NCBI GenBank assembly: GCA_003645615.1
Contig: QNBE01000011.1
Span: 1 to 33,196, forward strand
DNA: 33,196 nt
Origin: Caldifarciminota bacterium
GTDB lineage: Bacteria; Hydrothermota; Tepidihabitantia; B36-G15
Reading direction: 5' to 3'
Under the pieces are notes generated by a model. That model had not been told where the DNA came from, did no database searches, and worked only from the letters and a program-made list of their open reading frames with translations. Of this stretch, positions 17,303 through 25,905 are shown one piece after another. A program made the translations under genes and the position numbers. Within the stretch, counting starts at the first letter, position 1. The number at the start of each line of letters is the position of its first letter.

Positions 17303-18663
17303 GGTTGATTATTGCGACGGTGGCTGCCTTTCTTGGCGGCCTTCTCCTTTCTCCCCTCATCACCCATCCGGAGGTGAAGTTTGAGGAGCGGGTTGTTACC
17401 AGGGCATCAAAACGTAATGAGATTATCGAGGCGGCTCAGAAGGTAGCCGATGCAGTCGTCTCGATTACCGTCACCCAGACCAGGATCTACCGTTCCGAGC
17501 CCTTTCTCTTTCATGATGAATTCTTCGATCAGTTCTTCCGAGATCTCTTTCCCCCCAGTTACTATAAGAAGGAGGTGAGATCTCTCGGCTCCGGGGTGAT
17601 CGTCTCACCAGACGGCTATATCATCACCAACGAACATGTGATCCGGGATGCGAGTCGGATCAAGGTTACTCTCCCCGATGGGCGTGATTTTGACGGTAAG
17701 GTGGTTGGCTCAGACCGGGGGCTGGATATTGCCCTCATCAAGATCGATGGCCATGATCTTCCCACCGCCCCATTGGGGAATTCAGATAGCCTCGTGATCG
17801 GTGAGTGGGTTGTGGCGCTGGGCAATCCTTTTGGTTTCCTCCTGGAGGATCACCAACCGACCGTGACGGTCGGTGTCATCTCCGCCCTTCATCGCTCGAT
17901 AAGATCGAAAGGGGAGATGGTCTATCGAGATATGATCCAGACCGATGCCGCAATCAATCCGGGCAACTCGGGTGGGCCCCTTATCGATCTTTCTGGAGCT
18001 GTTGTTGGAATAAATACCTTCATCCTTACTGCGGGGGGAGGATCAGAGGGCATCGGTTTTGCCCGTCCGATCAATATTATCAAGAAGAAATTGAGAGAGC
18101 TCTTGAAAGGGGAGCGACTTACGCCCTGGTTGGGCATGGCCGTAGAGAGGAGGGAAGAGGGGATGTTTATAACTCAGATCCACCCCAACGGACCAGCTGC
18201 AAAGGCGGGACTGAAAGTTGGTGATCGGATAAAATACTTTGCTGAGCGGAGAATACGGGGACCCGTCGACTGGGCAAATTTTCTTGCCTCAATCGCAGTG
18301 GGCGACACCCTGAGTGTGGTCGTTAGTCGGAAGGGAAGGGAGCTTTCCACCAGGATCATCGTTGAGCGGATGCCCGAGACTGAGGGGGTCCGTCTTAAGC
18401 GGTATGGGATCGATGTGGCCGAGATTACCACGCCACTTATCCGGAAATACGGACTGGCGATCAAGAAGGGGGTTGTGGTGGTGGCGGTCTATCCAGGAGG
18501 ACTTGGCAGTCGGATCGGACTGGAACCAGGTGATGTGATTTTGGAGATTAATGGTCGCCGTATCGGATCGGTCGGTCAACTGAGAATCCTCACCGGGCTC
18601 CATCGAGTCGCAATGACAATCAATCGGAGGGGGATCAATCTGAGGATCTATTTCGAGATATGA
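17299..18663 (+). CDS. HtrA/DegP-like serine protease, trypsin domain plus two PDZ domains
   Basis: [26 protein letters not shown]; two PDZ segments; likely GTG start at 17299 (GTGA overlap) rather than 17287. Confidence 0.92.
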   Translation: MRLIIATVAAFLGGLLLSPLITHPEVKFEERVVTRASKRNEIIEAAQKVADAVVSITVTQTRIYRSEPFLFHDEFFDQFFRDLFPPSYYKKEVRSLGSGVIVSPDGYIITNEHVIRDASRIKVTLPDGRDFDGKVVGSDRGLDIALIKIDGHDLPTAPLGNSDSLVIGEWVVALGNPFGFLLEDHQPTVTVGVISALHRSIRSKGEMVYRDMIQTDAAINPGNSGGPLIDLSGAVVGINTFILTAGGGSEGIGFARPINIIKKKLRELLKGERLTPWLGMAVERREEGMFITQIHPNGPAAKAGLKVGDRIKYFAERRIRGPVDWANFLASIAVGDTLSVVVSRKGRELSTRIIVERMPETEGVRLKRYGIDVAEITTPLIRKYGLAIKKGVVVVAVYPGGLGSRIGLEPGDVILEINGRRIGSVGQLRILTGLHRVAMTINRRGINLRIYFEI

Positions 18664-19958
18664 TCCCAAGATATCTCACTGAATTGGCTGAGATCTGGAC
18701 CGAGGAGGCCAAGATCAAAAGGTGGCTCTTAATTGAAGCGGAACTGGCTAAGGTTGAAGAAAAGCTGGGGATCATCCCCAAGGGGGTCTCACGGGGTGTG
18801 AGGGACTTGAAGATCAGACCGGAACGGATTGCCGAAATCGAAAGGGAGACCGGGCACGACATCATCGCCTTCCTCTCCGCAGTCAAGGAGAAGATCGGTC
18901 GAAGGGCTGACTATATCCATTTTGGCATCACCTCTTATGATCTGGTCGATACCGGCCTCAGCCTGGCTTTGAGAGAAGCGGGGATCCTGATCAGAAAGGA
19001 GCTCAAGACCCTGGCCCGGATATTGCGGGAGAAGGCGAAGAGATATCAGAACCTTCCAATCATGGGTAGAACCCATGGGATGTTTGCCGAGCCGACCCAG
19101 CTCGGTCTCAAATTCCTCTCTTTCTACGAGGAGACACGAAGAAATATCGAACGTCTTGATCAAGCCATCGAGGCGATCTCCTATGGTAAGATATCGGGAG
19201 CGGTGGGGACTTACTCCCAACTCCCACCCAAGGTGGAACGGCTGGTTTTGCGGAGGCTTAAGTTGAAACCAGAACCGGTCTCGAGTCAGATCGTCCCCAG
19301 GGACCGTCATGCCCAACTTCTCTCCACCCTTGCCCTGATCGGGGCCGGACTGGAGCGGATCGGACTTGAGATAAGGCTCCTATCCCGATCCGAAGTTGGT
19401 GAGCTGGAGGAGCCGTTTGGAAAGAAGCAGCGCGGCTCCTCGGCGATGCCCCATAAGAGAAATCCGATCCTCTCGGAGCGGATAACCGGGCTGGCCCGGC
19501 TCCTGCGGAGCTATCTCATTTCTGCCCTTGAGAATATTGCCCTCTGGCACGAACGGGATATCTCCCATTCCTCGGTTGAAAGGATCATCCTGCCCGATGC
19601 CACTATCCTCTGCCATTATCTCATCCGTCTCACCATCAAGGTGGTAAAGGGCCTCCGGATAAATGAGGCAAGGATCGGGGAGAATTTGAAGAGGGCATAC
19701 GGTATCTTCTTCTCCCAACGGCTTATGCTCACCCTGATCAAAAAGGGAAGGGATAAGGACTGGGTCTATCGGAAGATACAATCTTTATCCTTCAGTGCCC
19801 TGGCTGGGAAAAGAGATCTCAGATCCGTTGTCGAAGAAGATAAAGAGATGGCCGGAATACTTACAAAGGAGGAGCTCGATCGGATCTTCTCCTTTACCGA
19901 GCTCCTCAAGAATACGAAAACTATCTATCGACGGGTATTAAATCCCACCCCCGAATAG
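18660..19958 (+). CDS. purB: Adenylosuccinate lyase
   Basis: GRTHGMFAEPTQLGLK, KQRGSSAMPHKRNPILSERITG fumarase/ASL signature. Confidence 0.95.
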   Translation: MIPRYLTELAEIWTEEAKIKRWLLIEAELAKVEEKLGIIPKGVSRGVRDLKIRPERIAEIERETGHDIIAFLSAVKEKIGRRADYIHFGITSYDLVDTGLSLALREAGILIRKELKTLARILREKAKRYQNLPIMGRTHGMFAEPTQLGLKFLSFYEETRRNIERLDQAIEAISYGKISGAVGTYSQLPPKVERLVLRRLKLKPEPVSSQIVPRDRHAQLLSTLALIGAGLERIGLEIRLLSRSEVGELEEPFGKKQRGSSAMPHKRNPILSERITGLARLLRSYLISALENIALWHERDISHSSVERIILPDATILCHYLIRLTIKVVKGLRINEARIGENLKRAYGIFFSQRLMLTLIKKGRDKDWVYRKIQSLSFSALAGKRDLRSVVEEDKEMAGILTKEELDRIFSFTELLKNTKTIYRRVLNPTPE

Positions 19959-20603
19959 GAAGTTGATCGAGAAGACCGGGGTGAGGGTTCCCAACTTGGG
20001 ACCATTCAGGACCCGTTTGTTGTCGTAGCTCCATTCCGGAGTGAAGAGATTGAGATTGATCCCTCCGGAAAGGCCGATATGGAAGAAGGAGAAAGGCTGG
20101 AATGGGATCGAGATGAAGAGATGGCACTCGGGATGGATGAGGAAATGGCCGAATTCAAGATCGACATAGCGCCTCGGATCCTTCAAGAGATCATCAAAGT
20201 TGACATCGGGAAGGAGAGGGCGGAGGCTGAGCTTATATCCTGCGCCACCAAAGCCAAAAGAGAGTGCCAGATTGAGATAAGAAGAAGAGAGGACGCCATA
20301 GCCGATCTTAAACTCACCCGAACCAATCGAGAGCTCGGCCCGGATCGAATCGGATTCAGCAATCTCCTTTGCTGAGTAGCCGCTCCCCCCGATCAGGATC
20401 CGATTTATCAGGGCAAATCCAGAACCGCCGATACCGATCGGCCGTCCCGATAGGCTTGGGATGCCGCCGGAGCGGAAATGTTGATTCATCTCATCAACAT
20501 CGGGGAAGAGGAGGTTGATCGAGAAGCCACCAAACCCACCCCGCTCCAAGGGGAAGAGGATGCTGAAACTGAGAAGAAGTAGGGATGTAATGCGCATCAT
20601 CAC
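19938..20603 (-). CDS. Secreted/outer-membrane beta-strand-rich hypothetical protein
   Basis: Signal-like MMMRITSLLLLSFSILFPLERGG; Gly/aromatic alternating strands; SD aggaggtg. Confidence 0.65.
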   Translation of the reverse strand: MMMRITSLLLLSFSILFPLERGGFGGFSINLLFPDVDEMNQHFRSGGIPSLSGRPIGIGGSGFALINRILIGGSGYSAKEIAESDSIRAELSIGSGEFKIGYGVLSSSYLNLALSFGFGGAGYKLSLRPLLPDVNFDDLLKDPRRYVDLEFGHFLIHPECHLFISIPFQPFSFFHIGLSGGINLNLFTPEWSYDNKRVLNGPKLGTLTPVFSINFLFGGGI

Positions 20604-20646
20604 CTCCTTGGAAAAATCATAACCGGGAGATCGGTCCGGTCAAGCC

Positions 20647-21522
20647 TTAGGCCCGGGGATGGGCCCTCTGATAGATCCGGATCAGTTCTTCAATTGTCAC
20701 ATGGGTGTAAATCTGGGTTGCCGAGATCGATTGGTGGCCAAGCAGTTCCTGAACCGACCTGAGATCCGCACCGCGAGCAAGGAGATGGGTGGCGAAAGAG
20801 TGGCGGATGATATGCGGATTGGTTCCCGTCGCACTTGCTACCCGAAGCAGATATTTTCTGACAATATTCTGGAGGGAGCGGGTAGTGAGCCTTCTTCCGG
20901 ATCGGTTGAGAAAGAGGGCGGGATCATCCGACTCTCCCCTCACCTTAAGATATTCCTTTAGTGCAACAAGGGCAGGTCTACCAATGGGGAGGATACGCTC
21001 CCGGCTTCTCTTCCCCAGAATCCGAATCTGACCGTTCTCGATGTCGACATCCTCAAGGTCGAGATTGATGAGTTCGCTCGCCCTTAACCCACAGGAATAG
21101 AGAAGTTCTAAGATCGCACCATCCCTCTTATTGGTAGGTATTGAGAGGGCTTCGGTAATTGCGGCGATGGTAAGGAATGGTGGGAGGGTCCGTTTCTGTT
21201 TGGGGGACTTGATAAGCAGGGTGGGGTCCTTTTCTAATCGATTGGTCCGGATGAGGAACTTATAAAAAGATTTGAGGGTGGAGAGCTTCCTTCCGATCGA
21301 TCTTCGGGTGATTCCCCGATCGAAAAGATGGGCAAGAAAGGCAACGATGTCGGCTTTCCTTTCGCCACTTCTCTTCCGGGTGGTAAGGAATTGGTTATAC
21401 TCTTCAAGATCGACTCGATAGGCCCGGATGGTATGGCGAGAATACCCCTTCTCTTCTGCTAAATAAGTGAGGAACTCGTCAATCAGAGACTGGAGAGTTC
21501 CTCCTGCCAGAATTCCATCCAC
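20647..21522 (-). CDS. xerC: Tyrosine recombinase XerC/XerD-like
   Basis: LLYSCGLRASELINL, HIIRHSFATHLLARGADLRSVQELLGHQSISATQIYTHV; adjacent to trmFO-topA as in many bacteria. Confidence 0.92.
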   Translation of the reverse strand: MDGILAGGTLQSLIDEFLTYLAEEKGYSRHTIRAYRVDLEEYNQFLTTRKRSGERKADIVAFLAHLFDRGITRRSIGRKLSTLKSFYKFLIRTNRLEKDPTLLIKSPKQKRTLPPFLTIAAITEALSIPTNKRDGAILELLYSCGLRASELINLDLEDVDIENGQIRILGKRSRERILPIGRPALVALKEYLKVRGESDDPALFLNRSGRRLTTRSLQNIVRKYLLRVASATGTNPHIIRHSFATHLLARGADLRSVQELLGHQSISATQIYTHVTIEELIRIYQRAHPRA

Positions 21523-22742
21523 TTTATCGCCCTCTTAACCTTCTCCCGCCGCCTCCCACCGGGAAGGAGGCCGAAATTGGCATTCATCGGTTGAAAGTCC
21601 TTATTGGGTGTGGTTATGTATCGGATGAGCCCACCGAGCATCGTCTCTTCGGGAGGGACGAGTGGTTGCCTTCCTTTTAAGAGCCTGGCAAGATTGATGC
21701 CGGCAAGAAGCCCGGTCCCGATCGCCTCAACATAACCTTCGGTACCGGTAAGCTGACCAGCAATAAAGAGATCGGGCTTCTCCTTAAGCTGAAGGGTGGG
21801 AAGGATATGCTTGGGGCTATTGAGATAGCTATTCCGATGCACCGCACCGTAGCGGAGGAACCGGGCATGCTCCAGACCGGGGATGAGCCGGAAGATCCGC
21901 CGCTGTTCCGGGATGAGAAGCCTGGTCTGGAATCCAACCAGGGAATACATCCTTCCCTCCCTATCTTCGGGGCGGAGCTGAACGATGGCATAGTAGTTGC
22001 CATCAAAGCCCACCGGTTTGAGTGGTCCGAACCTCAGGGTATCCTTCCCTCTTCGTGCTAACTCCTCGATCGGAAGGCACCCTTCAAAATAGCGGGGTGA
22101 TTCGAAGTGGTGGAGCGGATAGACTGCTCCCTTTCTCAGCTCCTCAACAAACCGGAGGTAGCTTAATTCATCCATTGGACAGTTGATATAGCTCTCATCG
22201 ATCCCATATCGGGATCCACGGAAGGTCTTGCTCTTATCGATCGAATCCCCAGCGACAATCGGAGCGATCGCATCATAAAAATACAAGCCATCTTCTCCAA
22301 CGAGACCCTTGAGATCGGCAGCCAGCAGATCAGAAGTGAGGGGACCCGTGGCTAAGACGGCCGGTTCTATCGGAATTCTGGTGACCTCCTCCCGTCTCAA
22401 TTCGATGAGGGGATTCTCTGCGATCATCTTGGTTACCAATTCCCCAAACCTTCTCCGATCGACTGCCAGTGCCTTTCCGGCCGGGACCTTGGCTTTCTCG
22501 GCTCCGGCCAATAGATAAGATCCTAAGAGTTTTAACTCCCACTTTAAGAGACCATGGCTATTTTTGATCTCGACCGATTTGAATGAATTGCTACACACCA
22601 GTTCCGCCAATAGATCGGTCTGGTGAGCTGGAGTCATCCGGACCGGACGCATCTCATAGAGGATGACCGGAATGCCAAAGCGTGCAATCTGGAGTGCGGC
22701 CTCGCTCCCAGCCAGACCGCCGCCGATGACAATCGCCTTCAT
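21483..22742 (-). CDS. trmFO: Methylenetetrahydrofolate-tRNA-(uracil-5-)-methyltransferase TrmFO
   Basis: VIGGGLAGSEAALQIARFGIPVILYEMRPVRMTPAHQTDLLAELVCSNSFKS; GTEGYVEAIGTGLLAGINLAR. Confidence 0.96.
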   Translation of the reverse strand: MKAIVIGGGLAGSEAALQIARFGIPVILYEMRPVRMTPAHQTDLLAELVCSNSFKSVEIKNSHGLLKWELKLLGSYLLAGAEKAKVPAGKALAVDRRRFGELVTKMIAENPLIELRREEVTRIPIEPAVLATGPLTSDLLAADLKGLVGEDGLYFYDAIAPIVAGDSIDKSKTFRGSRYGIDESYINCPMDELSYLRFVEELRKGAVYPLHHFESPRYFEGCLPIEELARRGKDTLRFGPLKPVGFDGNYYAIVQLRPEDREGRMYSLVGFQTRLLIPEQRRIFRLIPGLEHARFLRYGAVHRNSYLNSPKHILPTLQLKEKPDLFIAGQLTGTEGYVEAIGTGLLAGINLARLLKGRQPLVPPEETMLGGLIRYITTPNKDFQPMNANFGLLPGGRRREKVKRAIKWMEFWQEELSSL

Positions 22743-24799
22743 TCCTCCTTTTCCGGGAGTTCGCTGGTCTTATAGTTGCACTCTCGACAACGGTAGTAGA
22801 CCGAGCTGTGAAAAGTCTGTTCGATCATCTTCCCCCCACAGATGGGGCAGGGGGTATCGATCTCGAACGGCTCGGTATGGCGACACTCGGGATAGCGGGG
22901 GCAGGAGAGGAATCGCCCCCTTTTACCATAGCGGATAACCAGCTTGGTGCCGCATTTGGGGCAGGTCTTATCCACCTCTTCGTATTCCATCGATTCCGTA
23001 TAGCGACATCCAGGGAAACCACTGCAGGCATAGAATTTTCCATACCGGCCCATTCTGATCACCATCTCCCGACCGCAAACCGGGCAGGTCTTCTTAGTCT
23101 GCCCAAGTAGTTTTGCCTTCAGATTCTCAAAATCCTCCTCACAGCTTTTGACTTGCTTGATCAAGGGATCATAAAACTGAGCCACAACATCCCGCCAGTT
23201 CTTCTTCCGTTCTTCGACCTTATCCAATTCGACTTCAATCTTAGCGGTATAAGGGATAGCGAAGATCTCGGCGAAGTGTTTGATCAGGATGGCATGGACG
23301 GTTCGGCCCAGCTCAGTCGGATGGAGAACCTTTCTCTTCTTCTGAACATAGCGGCGCTGGAAGAGGGTGGAGATGATCTTGGCATAGGTGCTCGGTCGAC
23401 CGATACCGTTCTGCTCCAGCTTCTTAATCAAGGATGCCTCGCTGTAACGAGGTGGCGGTTGGGTCTTCTTCTTCTCATAAATACCCTTGATCAGTTTAAC
23501 CTCGTCCCCAACTTCAAAATCGGGCAAGGGTATGGGCTCAAGCCGATCCTTGGTTGCGATCTTCTGGTAACCAGCAAAGATTGGTCTGATCCCCGAGGCC
23601 TTGAAAAGTAGCCCTTCTTTCTTGATTAGGACCTCCTTGACTTCGTATTCTGCATCCGCCATCTGGGAGGCGAGGAAGCGGTAGTAGATCAGCGTATAGA
23701 GCTTCAGTTGATCCTTACTGAGGAAATCTTTAATCTCCTCCGGGGTCCGTTTTATCGAAGTGGGGCGGATCGCCTCGTGAGCACCCTGAGCGGTCTTCCG
23801 GTCCTTGAAGATCCTCACCTTTGGGGAGAGATATTCCTTACCGTAGCTCCGGCTGATCCGTTGCCGAAGCTCCTTGAGTGCCTTTTCCGCAACTCGAGTT
23901 GAGTCGGTTCTCATATAGGTTATGAGACCGATTCGGCCATCCGGGAGATTTACACCCTCATAGAGTGATTGGGCAATCTGCATTGTCTTCTGGGCGCTGA
24001 ATCCATAAACCGTAACCGCTGCCTGCTGGAGGGTGGAGGTGATGAAAGGCGGTGGTGGGGAGACCGATTTGGTAGAGGTCCTAAATTCCGATACCAGAAA
24101 ACCACCCCCTTTAAGAATCTTCCTTACCCTTCTGACATCATCGCTCTCCCAGCGCCGCCGCTCCCCATCAATCTCAATAAGCTGGGCCGAAAACTCTTCA
24201 CCATCTTTTCCAAAAACTGCGGTTATTAACCAGTATGGCTGGGGTTTGAAATTTTCGATCTCTTCCTCTCGCTCACAGATGAGTCTCAGAGCAACACTCT
24301 GAACTCTACCCGCTGAGAGGCCACCTTTAACAATCTTCCATAAAAGGGGGGAGATGTAATATCCAACTAATCGGTCGAGCACCCGTCGGGCCCTGTGGGC
24401 ATCAACCATTGCCATGTCGATCTCACCCGGGGAGGCAATCGCCTGTTCAATTGCTTCCGGGGTGACCTCATGGAATAGGATCCTTTTGATCTCCCGATTA
24501 TCCCTTAACTCCTCCGCAAGATGGAAGGCGATCGCTTCACCCTCCCGATCCGGATCGCAGGCGAGATAGAGTGTATCCACCTTCTTCAAGCGCTCTTTTA
24601 ATTCCTTTAAATCCTTCCGTTTATCATGAATAACAATGTACTCAGGCTCAAAACGATTTTCAATATCAACTCCAAGCCTTGACTTTGGAAGGTCCTTGAT
24701 ATGACCTTTCGAAGAGAGGACAACGAACTTCCTCCCCACAAAACCTTTGATCGTCCTCGCTTTGGTAGGCGATTCAACGATGATCGCTGCTCGGGCCAT
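22739..24799 (-). CDS. topA: DNA topoisomerase I with C-terminal C4 zinc fingers
   Basis: AAIIVESPTKARTIKGF, YLACDPDREGEAIAFHL, GLITYMRTDSTRV (active Tyr), three CPxCG...C zinc ribbons. Confidence 0.97.
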   Translation of the reverse strand: MARAAIIVESPTKARTIKGFVGRKFVVLSSKGHIKDLPKSRLGVDIENRFEPEYIVIHDKRKDLKELKERLKKVDTLYLACDPDREGEAIAFHLAEELRDNREIKRILFHEVTPEAIEQAIASPGEIDMAMVDAHRARRVLDRLVGYYISPLLWKIVKGGLSAGRVQSVALRLICEREEEIENFKPQPYWLITAVFGKDGEEFSAQLIEIDGERRRWESDDVRRVRKILKGGGFLVSEFRTSTKSVSPPPPFITSTLQQAAVTVYGFSAQKTMQIAQSLYEGVNLPDGRIGLITYMRTDSTRVAEKALKELRQRISRSYGKEYLSPKVRIFKDRKTAQGAHEAIRPTSIKRTPEEIKDFLSKDQLKLYTLIYYRFLASQMADAEYEVKEVLIKKEGLLFKASGIRPIFAGYQKIATKDRLEPIPLPDFEVGDEVKLIKGIYEKKKTQPPPRYSEASLIKKLEQNGIGRPSTYAKIISTLFQRRYVQKKRKVLHPTELGRTVHAILIKHFAEIFAIPYTAKIEVELDKVEERKKNWRDVVAQFYDPLIKQVKSCEEDFENLKAKLLGQTKKTCPVCGREMVIRMGRYGKFYACSGFPGCRYTESMEYEEVDKTCPKCGTKLVIRYGKRGRFLSCPRYPECRHTEPFEIDTPCPICGGKMIEQTFHSSVYYRCRECNYKTSELPEKEE

Positions 24800-24804
24800 G
24801 AGCG

Positions 24805-24832
24805 ATTATAATCCCGACCTCTCCGTGGTCAA
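24805..24832 (-). promoter_or_regulatory. Putative leaderless promoter TTGACC-N16-TATAAT-N5-ATG for topA
   Basis: Minus strand -35 at 24832-24827, -10 at 24810-24805, ATG at 24799. Confidence 0.65.
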
Positions 24833-24845
24833 GAAGAATTCTCAG

Positions 24846-24874
24846 TTGACCAGGGAAATACCTATCAATATAAT
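24846..24874 (+). promoter_or_regulatory. Putative leaderless promoter TTGACC-N17-TATAAT-N5-GTG for SbcD-like gene
   Basis: TTGACC 24846-24851, TATAAT 24869-24874; ATG 24877 lies only 2 nt downstream so GTG 24880 is the likelier start. Confidence 0.65.
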
Positions 24875-24879
24875 CGATG

Positions 24880-25905
24880 GTGCGGATAATCCTCACCTCT
24901 GATCTTCATCTTAAGGTAGATTCGGAAGAGAGGCTTCAGGCATTTCAGGAGGTGCTCAGGGTTGGTCGGGAGCACCAATCGGACTGGATTATAATTGCCG
25001 GTGATCTTTTCGATTCACCTCATGATGCGCGGCGATTGAGACCCAAGCTCCGTGAGATCCTCCGCGGCAATACCCTACCGGTTATGGTCATTCCGGGTAA
25101 TCACGATCATAACTGTTATGAAGAGAACCTCGATTTTGGTGATAACTTCCTCCCTCAGACTGAGCGACCATTTACCATCGTCGATGGTGATGGCTGCCGT
25201 CTGGTATTTATCCCCTACTTTGAAGGTGATCTCACTTCACTGCTCCCCGAGCTCCAAGCTGCGAAGAACCCGGGTATGATTAATATTCTCATCATCCACG
25301 GCAGCTTAGATCTGACCGGACTCTCCCGGCTTGATTTTGGTGAAGAGAAGGAGTACCGCTATCTCCCAATCACTGAAGGTCTTGTTAAGGAACTAAGTTA
25401 TAATTATATTCTTGCCGGCCATTATCATACCGAAGCGGTGCTCAGAAAGATCGGGAGAACAAGATTCATCTATCCCGGATCACCGGTCACCATCACCAAA
25501 AGGGAGATAGGAAGGAGGCATCTCTACCTGATCGACACCAGTAGTACTCCAAAACTCGTCCCCCTTAAGACCCGCTATTACCAACCGATTGAGATTTATG
25601 TTTATCCCGGTGAGGAGAAGAAGGCCTTGGTTGAATTGAAACGGATTATCCAACGCCATGATCCAAATCTGGCCCAGCTGGAGATTACTATCCGAGGTTT
25701 TATCCAGGTAAACGAGAAGGACTTCCGTGGTGTTATCTCCATGATTGTCGGGGATCAAAAAGTCCATAATGAATGGCGTCAGGTCTCCGACCTCATCAGC
25801 GAACCACTATACCGACGGATCAGAAAGAAACTGGATGAGTCTAATCTCAATCCAGAACAGAAACGGAGAGTTGAGCTTCTTCTTATGGAAGCGATGATAA
25901 GATGA
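24880..25905 (+). CDS. SbcD/YhaO-like DNA repair exonuclease (metallophosphoesterase)
   Basis: TSDLHLKVDSEER, IIAGDLFDS, VIPGNHDHN, LAGHYHTE; overlaps downstream Rad50-like gene by ATGA. Confidence 0.88.
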   Translation: MRIILTSDLHLKVDSEERLQAFQEVLRVGREHQSDWIIIAGDLFDSPHDARRLRPKLREILRGNTLPVMVIPGNHDHNCYEENLDFGDNFLPQTERPFTIVDGDGCRLVFIPYFEGDLTSLLPELQAAKNPGMINILIIHGSLDLTGLSRLDFGEEKEYRYLPITEGLVKELSYNYILAGHYHTEAVLRKIGRTRFIYPGSPVTITKREIGRRHLYLIDTSSTPKLVPLKTRYYQPIEIYVYPGEEKKALVELKRIIQRHDPNLAQLEITIRGFIQVNEKDFRGVISMIVGDQKVHNEWRQVSDLISEPLYRRIRKKLDESNLNPEQKRRVELLLMEAMIR

